DNA from: Chara braunii
Lineage: Eukaryota; Streptophyta; Charophyceae; Charales; Characeae
Length of the DNA stretch: 20,671 nucleotides
Assembly (NCBI GenBank): GCA_003427395.1
Contig: BFEA01001232.1
Span: forward strand, 58,562 to 79,232
Reading direction: 5' to 3'
Positions within the stretch are counted from its first letter, which is position 1. The number at the start of each line of letters is the position of its first letter. The notes under the pieces were generated by a model. The model did no database searches and had not been told where the DNA came from. It saw only the letters and a program-made list of their open reading frames with translations. Below, piece after piece: positions 1 through 8,363 of the stretch. Position numbers and translations under genes: made by a program.

Positions 1-240
1 ACTGCAACGGTCGACGATCCGCTGGTCCGCGTTTACGGATCGTCAATGAATGCTTTGTATGGCTACGGTTCGCGACCTCGTCCCCGGGGAACCGCAATTG
101 TCACAAGATCTGGACGTGTGGTTGGACATCCTGCTTAAGCGAAAAGAAGGGAGACGAGTGAGAGGCTTGTGTGCTGCCGAACATGGCAGAGTTTTAGTAG
201 TGGAGAAAGGCGCGGGAGGCAGCAGTTGCTAGTGCACGCC
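1..240. other. Unassigned segment, no supported gene
   Basis: A 60-codon open frame on the plus strand (50-232) has no recognisable domain and no supporting context. I see no repeat, RNA gene or promoter that I can defend. The palindromic repeat array begins just downstream. Confidence 0.4.
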
Positions 241-1400
241 GTCTCTTTCCGTGTCGCGCCCTCTTGAAGTTCGGATCCCCGTGAACTTCGCGGTTTGGCC
301 AGTGAGTCCTACCGGCCTCCGAGCTTCGAGTGTTGGGCGGAGTCGAAAACGGTTCTGCTACCAATTACGCCTGGACTCAATGATTGCTGCCATAAAAACC
401 TGCGGTCGGCTGTGGAACCCCGGGGTTTTTCCTCGTGCGCCTTGGTCGAACCCCGTCTTGCGTTTGGACTCGGAGTTGCTCCAATGTTTCTCTGTGTCTC
501 TCTTTCTCGCATCCTCTTGAAGTTCGGATCCTGGCGAACTTCAGGAGTCGCCTGTATATTGCCACAGATGGTGGTCTTCTGGATCCCTCGTGGATTGCGG
601 CAACAGCCAGAGTCCAAGGACCTATGAAATGTTGACACGGCTGCCACTTTCGAGCTTGGGTTCATCCAGTGCCAAGTTGTGCATAACGTGAGATCGAAAA
701 TCAGAAGTAGTTCGGATTAGGGCGGACTTCTCCATTTCAACCAGCCTTTCATTCCGGTGTGGCCTTCCTGGGTCGGGGTTGAGTTTAACAACCTAAGACT
801 TGCGGATCGTGTGTCCCTGGCGTCGTTTTTGCCTGTCGAATCGTCCTGAAGTTCGGATCCCGGCGAACTTCACGTTTCGGGAGGTGCGTTGCTTTGTCTT
901 GAGTCTTCGTGGTTCCGGGTGGGTCGCACAACCCGCCCGGCAACGGTTCCGGAGTGCGTTTGGTCGAGCATGGTTCTGGGACGCTGGCTGCATGGCTGGC
1001 TCTCTGTATGTCTCTCGCACCCTGTTCTATTTTGGATCCCGGCGAGCTTCAGCTGTTGGACTGTCGGGGGTTCTGAGTGCCACGCGGGGAACACTACCTT
1101 GTCGAGCGCGAGCTTCGAACATGACCGCCAATTGATTCCTGCGAAAAATTTCCGAAATCTGATTCCGCCGTCTCTATCTCACGCACCGTCCTTTAGTTCG
1201 GATCCCGGCGGACTTCGCGATTTTCACTGTGCGTTTGTCAATCTTTGTTCTTCGGGGTGCCCCGTGTGCTGCATAAACAGCGCGTGATCCCATGCGCACT
1301 GCGAGTTTTCACTTGGTTCTCTCTCTCTCTGTCTGCCTCTCGGTCTCTTGCCCACATGAAGTTCGGATCCCGGCAGACTACCCCTTCTCACCGTTCCGGA
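241..1400 (+). repeat. Degenerate tandem array carrying a 24-bp palindrome
   Basis: Copies of a palindrome (GAAGTTCG, an 8-nt GATCCCGG centre, CGAACTTC) lie at 266-289, 519-542, 848-871, about 1030-1050 (degenerate), 1194-1216 and 1358-1380, all in the same orientation. Most are preceded by a CT-rich run ending near a CGC(A)CCCTC-like sequence. Several are followed 50-150 nt later by a GTGCGTTTGGTC-like sequence, so the whole unit of about 160-330 bp is repeated and the palindrome is its best-kept part. Short open frames across the array are by-products of the repeat and are not annotated as genes. Confidence 0.75.
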
Positions 1401-1500
1401 TTTGGGTGCCCGGGTGTCTTCGTGTGCGGCTTTCGCTGCGCTACAGCCTGCGTTGACGTGCAGCAGCGAGTGTTCTGTTTCTCCTCTGTTTTGATAGACG

Positions 1501-2246
1501 TTGACTTCATGGTGTGTTGTTCGATTTGCGTTGTCGTTCGCAGACAGTACGTCTTCTTCCACGGGCGAGGTGGAGCCAACAGGGTCCTCCGGGAAGGAAT
1601 CACGAAAAGATTCCACGAGGCGGTCGTGTACTGCCACGCAGGGGTGGTCGAACCATTCGAGGTCGAAATGGTTTATCGACTGGTGCTGTGGAGACGCTTC
1701 CAACCCCACTGCGCAGCCATGTGGTCATGTCATCTTCATCGATGACAGCAGAAGGCGTAGAGTGCTTGGTGCCGTCTTGCGGTGGGAGGACACAAAGGGG
1801 GGCCGGCGACATTTCTATATGCAAAAAGTTTATGGCGCCTAGAGCAACGTCGTTGCCAATTCGAAAGGGACGTTGTTGGACCTCGAATTGTGTGAGGGGT
1901 TCGCAGCGGGTGCTGTGAACACCCCGTTGTACAGAGAACTTGTTCTGGGGGCGTTTTTGTTTTGGCGCGTGAATTTTTCAACATGTTGGAGGACAAAAAC
2001 ATCGCTCTAGACGTCCCCTGCGACGTCAACCCATCCCTGGAGCTGTCGTTTCCGTTGAAGCTGTGCAGCAGTTGCGAGTCAAGCAGGGTGGCGGCGGAGG
2101 GCGGTGATCTGGGTTCTGGTCCCGCCACTCAGCTGCATCGTGGCGAGAGCCAAGGTCAGTTCGACGACAGCGAGGATGAGGGGACTTCTCCGCCATTGAG
2201 TGACACACGGCGGTGTCCTGAAGACGAACGTACCACTTTTGGGTGA
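1501..2246 (+). pseudogene. Decayed coding region of unknown function upstream of the PLE
   Basis: A coherent reading can be followed through damage. Frame 1 runs from about 1540 to 1842 and includes a segment VLGAVLRWEDTKGGRRHFY. It meets one in-frame TAG at 1840-1842, then continues in the same frame as SNVVANSKGTLLDLELCEGF and LYRELVLGAFLFWRVNF to about 1975. The reading then moves to the third frame inside a run of Ts at 1974-1978, as one lost T would cause, and continues through NMLEDKNIALDV to a stop at 2244-2246. The C-terminal part is acidic and Ser/Asp-rich. I recognise no domain. It lies about 200 nt upstream of the GIY-YIG domain on the same strand, so it may be a first ORF of that element or an unrelated host gene fragment. 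Confidence 0.45.
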
Positions 2247-2440
2247 CTGGCAAGGCAGTCTCACTTTCGCTTGTGGTCTAACATGTTGGAGTGTATGAGT
2301 AGCAAGTGTGGGGACTTGGTTTGTCATCTCGTCTTCGCATGTTGTATGATTTATGTCTGACCCTTTGTTTTGTGGCTCTTGTGCTTTTCGGCGAGATCCT
2401 CTGGGTTACTAAGTTTAAATCTCTCATACTTTCTGTGGAT
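2247..2440. other. Spacer between decayed ORF and GIY-YIG region
   Basis: The plus-strand frame that later encodes the GIY-YIG domain is already open here from 2306, but its first 40 or so residues look hydrophobic and non-descript. No promoter or start site is convincing. Confidence 0.3.
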
Positions 2441-2740
2441 TGGGATGCTTGGCAATCGGGCCCGGTCGTTTATCTCTTGACTTCTCACTGGTATAGGCCC
2501 TGTAGGGTGAAGTATATCGGTTGCTCCATTCGAGGGATCTACGTTAGATAGGGGGAACACGTGAGAACTGTCAAATCTTCAGGTCTTGGTGTGTCTCTGA
2601 AGCTCTATTGTTGATTACGCTCGTTTGGTGTATGGAAGTATGTGACTGTACCTTTGTTCAATGGGGTTGTCTCTGTTCTGGCGGTCAGGAAGATATTGAT
2701 CAAAAACTTCTCTCCTGTGCTCAATTATAGGAAGAAAAAG
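2440..2740 (+). pseudogene. GIY-YIG endonuclease domain of a Penelope-like element, broken
   Basis: One frame reads PVVYLLTSHWYRPCRVKYIG, then CSIRGIYVR, a TAG stop at 2549-2551, then GEHVRTVKSSGLGVSLKLYC, a TGA stop at about 2612, then LRSFGVWKYVTVPLF and finally KNFSPVLNYR. This follows the GIY-YIG nuclease pattern: a VVY strand for GIY, KYIG for YIG, a helix Arg, a GEH motif and a terminal P-x-L-N. The metal-binding Glu expected in the helix before the P-x-L-N is not visible; the copy reads AVRKILI there. In PLEs this domain nicks target DNA for target-primed reverse transcription. It lies upstream of the RT, the permuted order described for the Chlamys/Naiad group, rather than downstream as in classical Penelope elements. 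Two in-frame stops make this copy non-functional. Confidence 0.75.
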
Positions 2741-4060
2741 TTGTGTGGCAGGCAAAAGGTAGCAAGGCCAGCTAGGTTGAAGAGGTTGGGATTAGGACCA
2801 GTGGATGTGATGCATGGGATTGTCAAGTTTCTTAGGAAAGGAGAAGCTTGGCCTGACAGTATTTTGTTTATCCTTCGGGGGGCTTGCTTAGATAATGAAA
2901 ATGGTTTTTTCATTGAGATTGTTTCGGGAAATCTCTGGGCCGACTCCTGGTCTGTTGTCAGAAGCTGTTTTGAACTTCGTAACCTTTTCTTCGCACGTTC
3001 CTGTCTCGCTCTTAAGCATCTTAAGGATGAGTTGCAGGCAGGGGGCATTTTCCATTTTTGTCATGTTGTTTTTACGCCAGGAAGCAGAGCGATTTGCAAA
3101 GGCAGTTAGCACCATTGTTACGTCAGCCTTGGAGGAGACAGCTTCTCAAGTTTAAATCCGTAGATGTGCTAGTTCGTTGGTACCAAGCAATCCACTGTTT
3201 TTTAGGTTCTGCTACCTGGTCTTCACTTTCGGGTGTGATAGCACGAGCCCTCAAAGGTAAGATTGACATCGATATTCAACGAAGGATTTTGGTACGAATG
3301 ATCTATGATCATGGACTTAGTTCCTCGAAGGTTTATGCTCTTGTTGTACGAATTGTATCTGCTTTTGCTTTGCCTAAATCGATTCAAGGGCTGTTGATCG
3401 GAAAGGTTAGGTTTGTTTAGCGTAAGAACACCCCGACTTCTGGTTACTTATGGACTTTTCACTGGGCAGCTAGTGGGGATGATCGTTGCNTTTGTTGTTG
3501 TCATTTCGAACCGGGTTGGAAACGCTCGGGATTTCATGTCATGACCCAAATCGAAAAAANNTTGGGCCTTCTTGAGGTGCTNCGGAATTCGAGGAGCATT
3601 CCTCGGGTTCACCCAGNAGATGGTTTGTTTAACCTTGGCAAGCAGNTGGTGGTAGTTTGCAGTTACCTCCACTCGACATTTGTCTTGGACCGTCAACACC
3701 TCCTCGAATGTTGGGGGGAAGAGGATGTTAATGTGGATTCCTCAGTGGATGCGGGAGGTTTTTGTCAAGTTGGTTGCATAGACTGCNACGTTTTATTTGT
3801 GTTCCTATTGATCGTAATTCTNTGTTTGACCTTCAACTAGAATTTGGCGTTCATGCCAGTAGAGGGGGGTGCATTTTTTGTGCTTACTTATATGTGTTCG
3901 GAGTTCGAATGCCTGTTGGGGAAATGGGATGCCGGTGGGCATTTTGGTAATACCTATGTTCTGCCTAAACATCTCTCGTTGGCGTCCGATTTCTCCTACT
4001 TGTGCTGAGCCTGCCAGATTTGCGTCNNGACTTATTGCACGGGCTTTGAANTGTCTCCTT
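2741..4060 (+). pseudogene. PLE linker region between GIY-YIG and RT, frameshifted
   Basis: Coding continues after the nuclease domain in the same frame to a stop at about 3109 (segments such as GIVKFLRKGEAWPDSILFIL and RGACLDNENGFF). It then shifts to the frame of 3058-3420, crosses a TAG at 3418-3420, and runs on as RKNTPTSGYLWTFHWAASGD to about 3840. A Cys-rich stretch (DRCxCCCHFEPGW) is followed by FVLDRQHLLECW. The last part (about 3950-4075, another frame) reads ISRWRPISPTCAEPARFA, which resembles the sequence before RT motif A. At least three frame changes and about ten ambiguous bases occur here. I assign it to the PLE ORF by continuity and position, not by a recognised domain. Confidence 0.6.
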
Positions 4061-4061
4061 T

Positions 4062-4598
4062 TTGCATTACCAGTACGATCTAATTAAGGTTGTGATGGAA
4101 ATTGAGTCAGGTACCCATACCATGAGCCAACGCTTTTGGAGGATGGCTGGGTATTGTGATTTGCTTTCTGTATCTTTTGATATTAAAGATATNTTCGTCT
4201 CCCTTCCGCATTCTGATATCATTGATGNGGCTNATTGGCTGGTTTCCTTTTTCGAAGATCGCGGTCACAAAGGGGTTAATGTCGCAAAGAGAGGCAAGAA
4301 GCCGTGGCTGTCCTACAGTGGCTCAAGGGAGGAATGTGGGCTTATCTCTTTGGAACAGATTAGGCTTATAGTTCGCTTTGACCTACGTTTTACCTTCATT
4401 TCCTCAGCTGGTGTGCTACTTAGGCAGATTGTTGGGGTGCCTATCGGTAAATCTTCGAGTTGTCTTTCAGCTTGTATTCTTTGCTTCTGTGTGGAATGGA
4501 AGTTTCTGCGTGCCTTGGGTAATGAGAGACGCTTCGTAGAAGGGTTCCTCATTGTGGATGATGTGACTATTTTTATCGTCGTTACAAGGTCATCGTGA
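4062..4598 (+). pseudogene. Reverse transcriptase palm domain of the Penelope-like element
   Basis: The 178-codon segment contains the RT core. Motif A is SFDIKD at residues 38-43 with catalytic Asp 40. The motif B-like sequence is RQIVGVPIGKSSS at about 121-133 (G-x-P-x-G). Motif C is FLIVDDV at about 162-168 with Asp 166-Asp 167. The short spacing between B and C and the G-x-P-x-G-K-S-S-S form fit Penelope-like RTs rather than Gypsy or Copia. All three catalytic aspartates are kept in this fragment, but the full ORF is destroyed by frameshifts on both sides and three Ns fall in or near motif A. The RT would copy element RNA from a nicked target end made by the upstream GIY-YIG domain. Confidence 0.8.
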
Positions 4599-5031
4599 GG
4601 GACATCACTTTATGTATCTTGGAACGTTTCATGCTCTGTTATGGGTCATTCCTCAGATTGATCTGTACTAATGAATCCCATGCCTGTTGGACTTTTGCTG
4701 GTGTGACCATCCATAAGCATGGTGTCAATTTGAGGACGGTTGCTATCCTTAAGAATGCAACATCCGTTTGGGAAATCGGCAATTTGACCTTTGTGTGCTT
4801 TCAAGACTCTCTTACTCTAGTAAGAAAGCAAAAATTGGAGTTATTATAAGTACTTTGCACCGGGTGTTTTGCCTTACCTCAGATGTCTGGGGACAACATG
4901 AGGTTCTTCTGGGAGTAAAGCAGAAACTGTTCCACCGTGGTTATCCACGACGTTTGGTGACCTCATCCTTTCGAGGCTTTCGAACCAAATTCGGGGGTTC
5001 GATTGCCGAGGTAGTAGCAACATGCGTGTGA
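4595..5031 (+). pseudogene. RT thumb / C-terminal region of the PLE, frameshifted
   Basis: Two overlapping frames continue the RT. The frame at 4595-4849 reads ICTNESHACWTFAGVTIHKH; the frame at 4768-5031 takes over with KKAKIGVIISTLHRVFCL and ends VAEVVATCV-like before a TGA at 5029-5031. The switch near 4800-4840 is a single frameshift. The position directly after motif C and the hydrophobic, basic character fit a PLE thumb. The segment shared with the second copy starts at 5032, immediately after this stop. Confidence 0.55.
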
Positions 5032-5982
5032 TCTGGGGTTTGGCCTATTTGCCAAACAGGCCCTCTATGGGCCTTGTATACTATGTCATCGATGCTCGGG
5101 ATTTTTCCCGGCACACTGGGCTTTGTTTGATGGGTCTATCTTTTGTTATTTGACTGGGTCGCTTTTGGCCACAGCTGCAACAATAGGGGAAGCTTTCGAC
5201 GTTTTTTGCATAGGGTTTTTTTTGCGGATACCCGTTACTGACAGGGTATTACCCTGGTACCTGGGTATGATATTATTTAGGTCCCCGTACCTGACCGCTT
5301 TTACTGCATAGTTCAGCGAATTTGCTGCGGTTGTACGATCTGGGTTATGGTACCTAGAGTGGACTGGTTGTGGCTTTAGTTCTTTTTCCCGCGGACATGC
5401 GTTTTGTGCCCACGATCGGTCCCTGACAATGCTTTGGCAGTGTACTGTTTTTGGTACACCTAAAGCTCTTGTTGGGCTCCTGCGTGGGACCTCGAGTCAC
5501 GAATTCTGTATTAACATGGGCAGTTGCCTGAACTTCTCCTTTCATTCTAATTTAGAACGTGCGTCGACGGTTGTAGCGCAAGGGAAGGCGACGCTCTGGG
5601 CATCGGTGATATCCTTTGTCTTCAGAAGACTTGTGTGCCCCTCTAACGGTGTACTGTTGTACTCGCCCGCCTGGCGCTTCTACGGCATCCAGCGACGTGC
5701 ATCTCTATTCCGAGGATGGCATCCAGTTTGATGACTTTGCTTTGGCTGTGTTGTGATTTCTCTGTTGTCTTGTTTGTCTGTGTGGCAGGTGTCTCCCTTC
5801 ACTATGATCAGGCAGTATGACGAGTGGCGGCCCTCTCCTTGTGACGATTTTTGGGACATCTAGGGCTGCTCTGCATAAACATCTCTTTTCTCGACGACTT
5901 CTCTCTTTCCGACTGGCTGTGATTGCTTTCGTTTTCAGTTGCGTTGGTGCGAGGATGATGGGTAGATTGGGAATAGGCTAGC

Positions 5983-6017
5983 TATATATAGGGGCAAGGC
6001 ATGGGTATGGCCCCTAT
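5983..6017 (+). promoter_or_regulatory. TATA-like box and hairpin in the PLE 3' region
   Basis: TATATATA at 5983-5990 overlaps the left arm of a perfect stem: ATAGGGGC at 5988-5995 pairs with GCCCCTAT at 6010-6017 across a 14-nt loop. The hammerhead starts 29 nt downstream, so a transcript starting about 30 nt after the TATA box would carry the ribozyme near its 5' end. The second copy (minus strand, about 16991-17028) keeps the TATA run, but one G is lost from the stem. Confidence 0.45.
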
Positions 6018-6045
6018 CAATAGTATGATGACATCTTGTGTTCTG

Positions 6046-6091
6046 TCCTCCTGAAGAGTCTATGTGCGGGATAGACGAAACACGTTGAGGG
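6046..6091 (+). ncRNA. Hammerhead ribozyme, type I-like, intact core
   Basis: All core elements are in order. Stem I 5' arm TCCTC is at 6046-6050; CTGAAGA (the CUGANGA core) at 6051-6057; stem II GTCTAT at 6058-6063 pairs perfectly with ATAGAC at 6071-6076 around a 7-nt loop; GAAA is at 6077-6080. A minimal stem III (AC/GT) ends at TT, with predicted cleavage after 6086, and the stem I 3' arm GAGGG at 6087-6091 pairs with TCCTC (one G-U). Hammerheads of this minimal kind are established in PLE terminal repeats. The very short stem III may mean weak activity or a dimeric fold. Confidence 0.85.
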
Positions 6092-6146
6092 TTGGCCACG
6101 TGGTCTGTGGATCGTATTTTGCTGTATTCAGCTTCATGTTACTACT

Positions 6147-6560
6147 CCACCCAAAAATTATTTTTGTTTTTTGTTTTTTTGCTTGAGGGGGTGGGGTTGG
6201 GGTTGCGCCGCCCCTTGGCGCTTCCCGAATCCCCAACCCCCCTCCCCACCGGCCGCCACGCGTCCGCGAAGTCGTGCGGCCACGCGGAAGCGTCCGCGGG
6301 GTCGTGGACTCGGCCGCGGCCGCGGACTTGGCTGTGCTTGTCCGCCGCCAAGGGGGATTCACTGCCCAAACAAACAATTTTTTTTCTTGTTTTTTACTTC
6401 GGGGGGGTAGCCCATGGCATGCACCCCCCTCCCCGTCCCCCCCCTCACGTGTCAGAAGCCCCTGGGAAGGTTGGCTAAACGGTTCATACGGCCGCCTAGG
6501 GGCCCGTACGTAGGGCCGTATGGGCCGTACGGACACTCCGTATTTGTACGGGGTGTCACA
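6147..6560 (-). repeat. GC-rich / poly-T segment, possible LTR fragment
   Basis: Immediately after the PLE 3' end there are two T-rich runs (about 6160-6185 and 6376-6400), each followed by a G/C-rich block. Between them is a near-duplicate of about 30 bp built on CGTCCGCG...GTCGTG (6261-6310). At the right edge the minus strand reads TGTGACACCCCGTAC from about 6560, the usual opening of many plant Gypsy-type LTRs, followed by repeated GGCCGTAYGG-type short palindromes (6488-6530). I cannot define the other LTR end, a target duplication or an internal region. Long frames here are low-complexity and not genes. Confidence 0.35.
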
Positions 6561-7140
6561 CAGGTTGGAGATTTATGATGGTGCCAGAAATTGAGTGTGG
6601 GTGGCAGCCAGGCCCCGGCTTGAGGGTGATTATGTTCACATGGTCATAGCGACATTTATTTCGACATTGATGGGAATGTGGGCTAGGAGGAGGAGGATCT
6701 GGACTGTGAGAGTGGTGTGAGTGATGAGGAGACGCTTACCTGGACATACCCGTGACGACGCTTGTGTTTTGCTGCTCCTTTGGGAGATCTGCGCCATCCT
6801 CCTTGACTGCTGCTGACGTGGCTGGAGGATGGGCGACCTGTTGTGAGCTGTTCATTGTGTATGTCAGAGATCATCAGGGGAGAACTGTATTGCTGACATG
6901 GCATGTGGGGGGGAAATGCCCGAGAAGAAACTGGGCTTGACTGAGGAATTCTGCTTCGTCGAGTCGTGTGGAAACTCTCCCCCTCCTCCTCTTAGTCTCT
7001 TCTCGCTCTGTCCTCATCTCTTCTCTGAGTTCAAGACATTCGGAGACCGCATGTATTAACATGTTATTCGTTAAAATAGGACATTATACTGTGTCCTCTT
7101 TCTAATGAATTCATTTTTGACTGCATTCCAAGCAACGTAG
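6561..7140. other. No confident gene; possible isolated minus-strand exon
   Basis: Mostly featureless. On the minus strand an open segment (about 6830-6740, reading HPPATSAAVKEDGADLPKEQ) ends at CCAG followed by GTAAGC, a strong 5' splice-site match. No matching acceptor or continuing exon is clear, so this is only a hint of a lost or distant gene. Confidence 0.25.
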
Positions 7141-7740
7141 GCACGCCCATCCATGGCTTAAGCACATGCAGAAGTGTGCTGAGATCCGTACTTGTGAAAC
7201 TTTATAAATGATATCCCAAATGAGGAAGCGTGTTCAAACCCGTACATGTTAGGCACGCCGCACGGAAACCTTGTGTGGAAGTGCACCGGGATCCTTACTT
7301 GTTGAACTTCAAAAACATGGCACTGCTGGGAATCCTGTGCGGAAGTGTGTTGGGATCCGTACTTGTTAAACTTCATAAACGAATAACGATAGGCACGCCC
7401 ATCAGGGAACCCTGTGCGGAAGTGTGCTGGGAGCCTTACTTGTTGAACTTCATAAATGTGCCATGAATCTTGTGTCGAAGTGTGTCGGGATCCGCACTTG
7501 TAAAACTTCATAAACGAATAACGACACGCACGCGCATCAGGGAACCCTGTGCGAAAGTGTGCTGGGATCCGTACTTGTTAAACTTCAATTCCATAATTGT
7601 GATAAACAATGTGTCATGATTGCATCCTCGTTGGATAATTATATTAGACGACGTAGAGTAGCGACAGGCATGCCCATCCGGGATGCCTGTGCGATAGTGT
7701 GTCGGGAGCCACACTTGTCAAACTTCAAGTTTGTGAATGT
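7141..7740 (-). repeat. Tandem repeats with a diverged, inverted palindrome core
   Basis: Seven imperfect copies of a segment with GAAGTGTGCTGGGATCCGTAC followed by TTGTTAAACTTC lie at about 7171-7205, 7277-7310, 7341-7374, 7419-7451, 7477-7509, 7553-7586 and 7692-7727. Several are separated by CATAAACGAATAACGA and GGCACGCCCATCAGGGAACC, so the full unit is larger, with spacing of about 60-140 bp. On the minus strand each core reads AAGT-A-CGGATCCC-GC-ACTTC, which is the 24-bp palindrome family seen elsewhere with a changed right arm. A 117-codon minus-strand frame across it is repeat-encoded, not a supported gene. Confidence 0.7.
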
Positions 7741-8363
7741 GATGAGCAAGGTGTCATGATTGAATCCTTGTTGGATAATACTATTTATTTTTTTTATGCG
7801 TGCATGGCTATCGTCTCGTCCGAGGCGGTTGTCTGGATGTTGTAGAGACTCAAACCTTTTTAGAAGTACAAACAGTAACTGTTATTTTTGACATACAATT
7901 TATTTTTCCCGGTCAAGAACGCAAAATTGTCGGTCACATGTAATTCAGGCGGTCACAAGTACATGATTGTCTATGCACACAAGAGACGTGATGTCACTGG
8001 TCTTTCACTCTTTGCATAACGAACCTCACACCCACACACTCGCCGAGATTTGTCTTGCATCCACACTCCAATTCGTCATATCGCACCACACACACGAATA
8101 TCATTTTGAGGTGAATTATATGCACAACTTTGGATGACCTGGACACAATTTGCAACGAGGACTGCAATGCGATGAATGTAATGACACGACGGACGAGCCG
8201 GATCTGACAGAGATTCCGAATGCAATACGCGACACCAAACTGGCAGTCAACATACCAAAGACAACTCAAATTTGCAACACTGAAAGAAAGTAATGTCGTT
8301 GTGAAAGCGACAATTAAAATATGAAATATTCTGAAACGGAAGTTTGCAAATCAGACGAATCCA
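7741..8363. other. AT-rich region downstream of the protease gene
   Basis: There is no supported gene. A 91-codon minus-strand frame (7994-8269) has no domain and is probably chance. This region is the likely 3' untranslated and flanking DNA of the minus-strand protease gene that ends at 8364. Confidence 0.35.

Larger units (their letters stand above)
5032..6146 (+). mobile_element. 3' region / pLTR of the Penelope-like element (copy 1)
   Basis: This ~1.1-kb segment is repeated in inverted orientation at 16854-17972 with high similarity by eye. Both copies begin with TCTGGGGTTTGG and end with CATGTTACTACT, after which the flanks differ completely. Here the segment follows the RT region directly and contains a TATA-like box (5983-5990), an 8-bp stem (5988-5995 with 6010-6017) and a hammerhead ribozyme (6046-6091). 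PLE terminal repeats (pLTRs) are known to carry hammerheads, so I read this as the element's 3' pLTR. Open frames inside (for example 5429-5731) are partly shared by both copies but show no domain. Confidence 0.75.

Noticed and set aside
185-189. A literal D-C-P-P-Y at residues 185-189 of the frame starting at 14375 (about 13810-13825 in the window) as a DPPY motif
   Set aside because: It lies about 265 residues before the motif-I-like FLGK, too far for a typical beta-class methyltransferase; DLCEP at about 170 residues fits better. Coordinates given here are residues; the nucleotide position is stated in the text.
241-1400. CRISPR-like array from regularly recurring palindromes
   Set aside because: Spacing is irregular (163-329 bp), the intervening sequence is itself repeated, there is no cas gene and the setting is eukaryotic.
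6060-6536. 158-codon minus-strand frame with Arg/Pro-rich sequence
   Set aside because: It spans the PLE 3' end and a GC-rich repeat, crossing a clear element boundary, so it cannot be one gene.
7158-7511. 117-codon minus-strand frame
   Set aside because: Its protein is just the tandem repeat translated several times.
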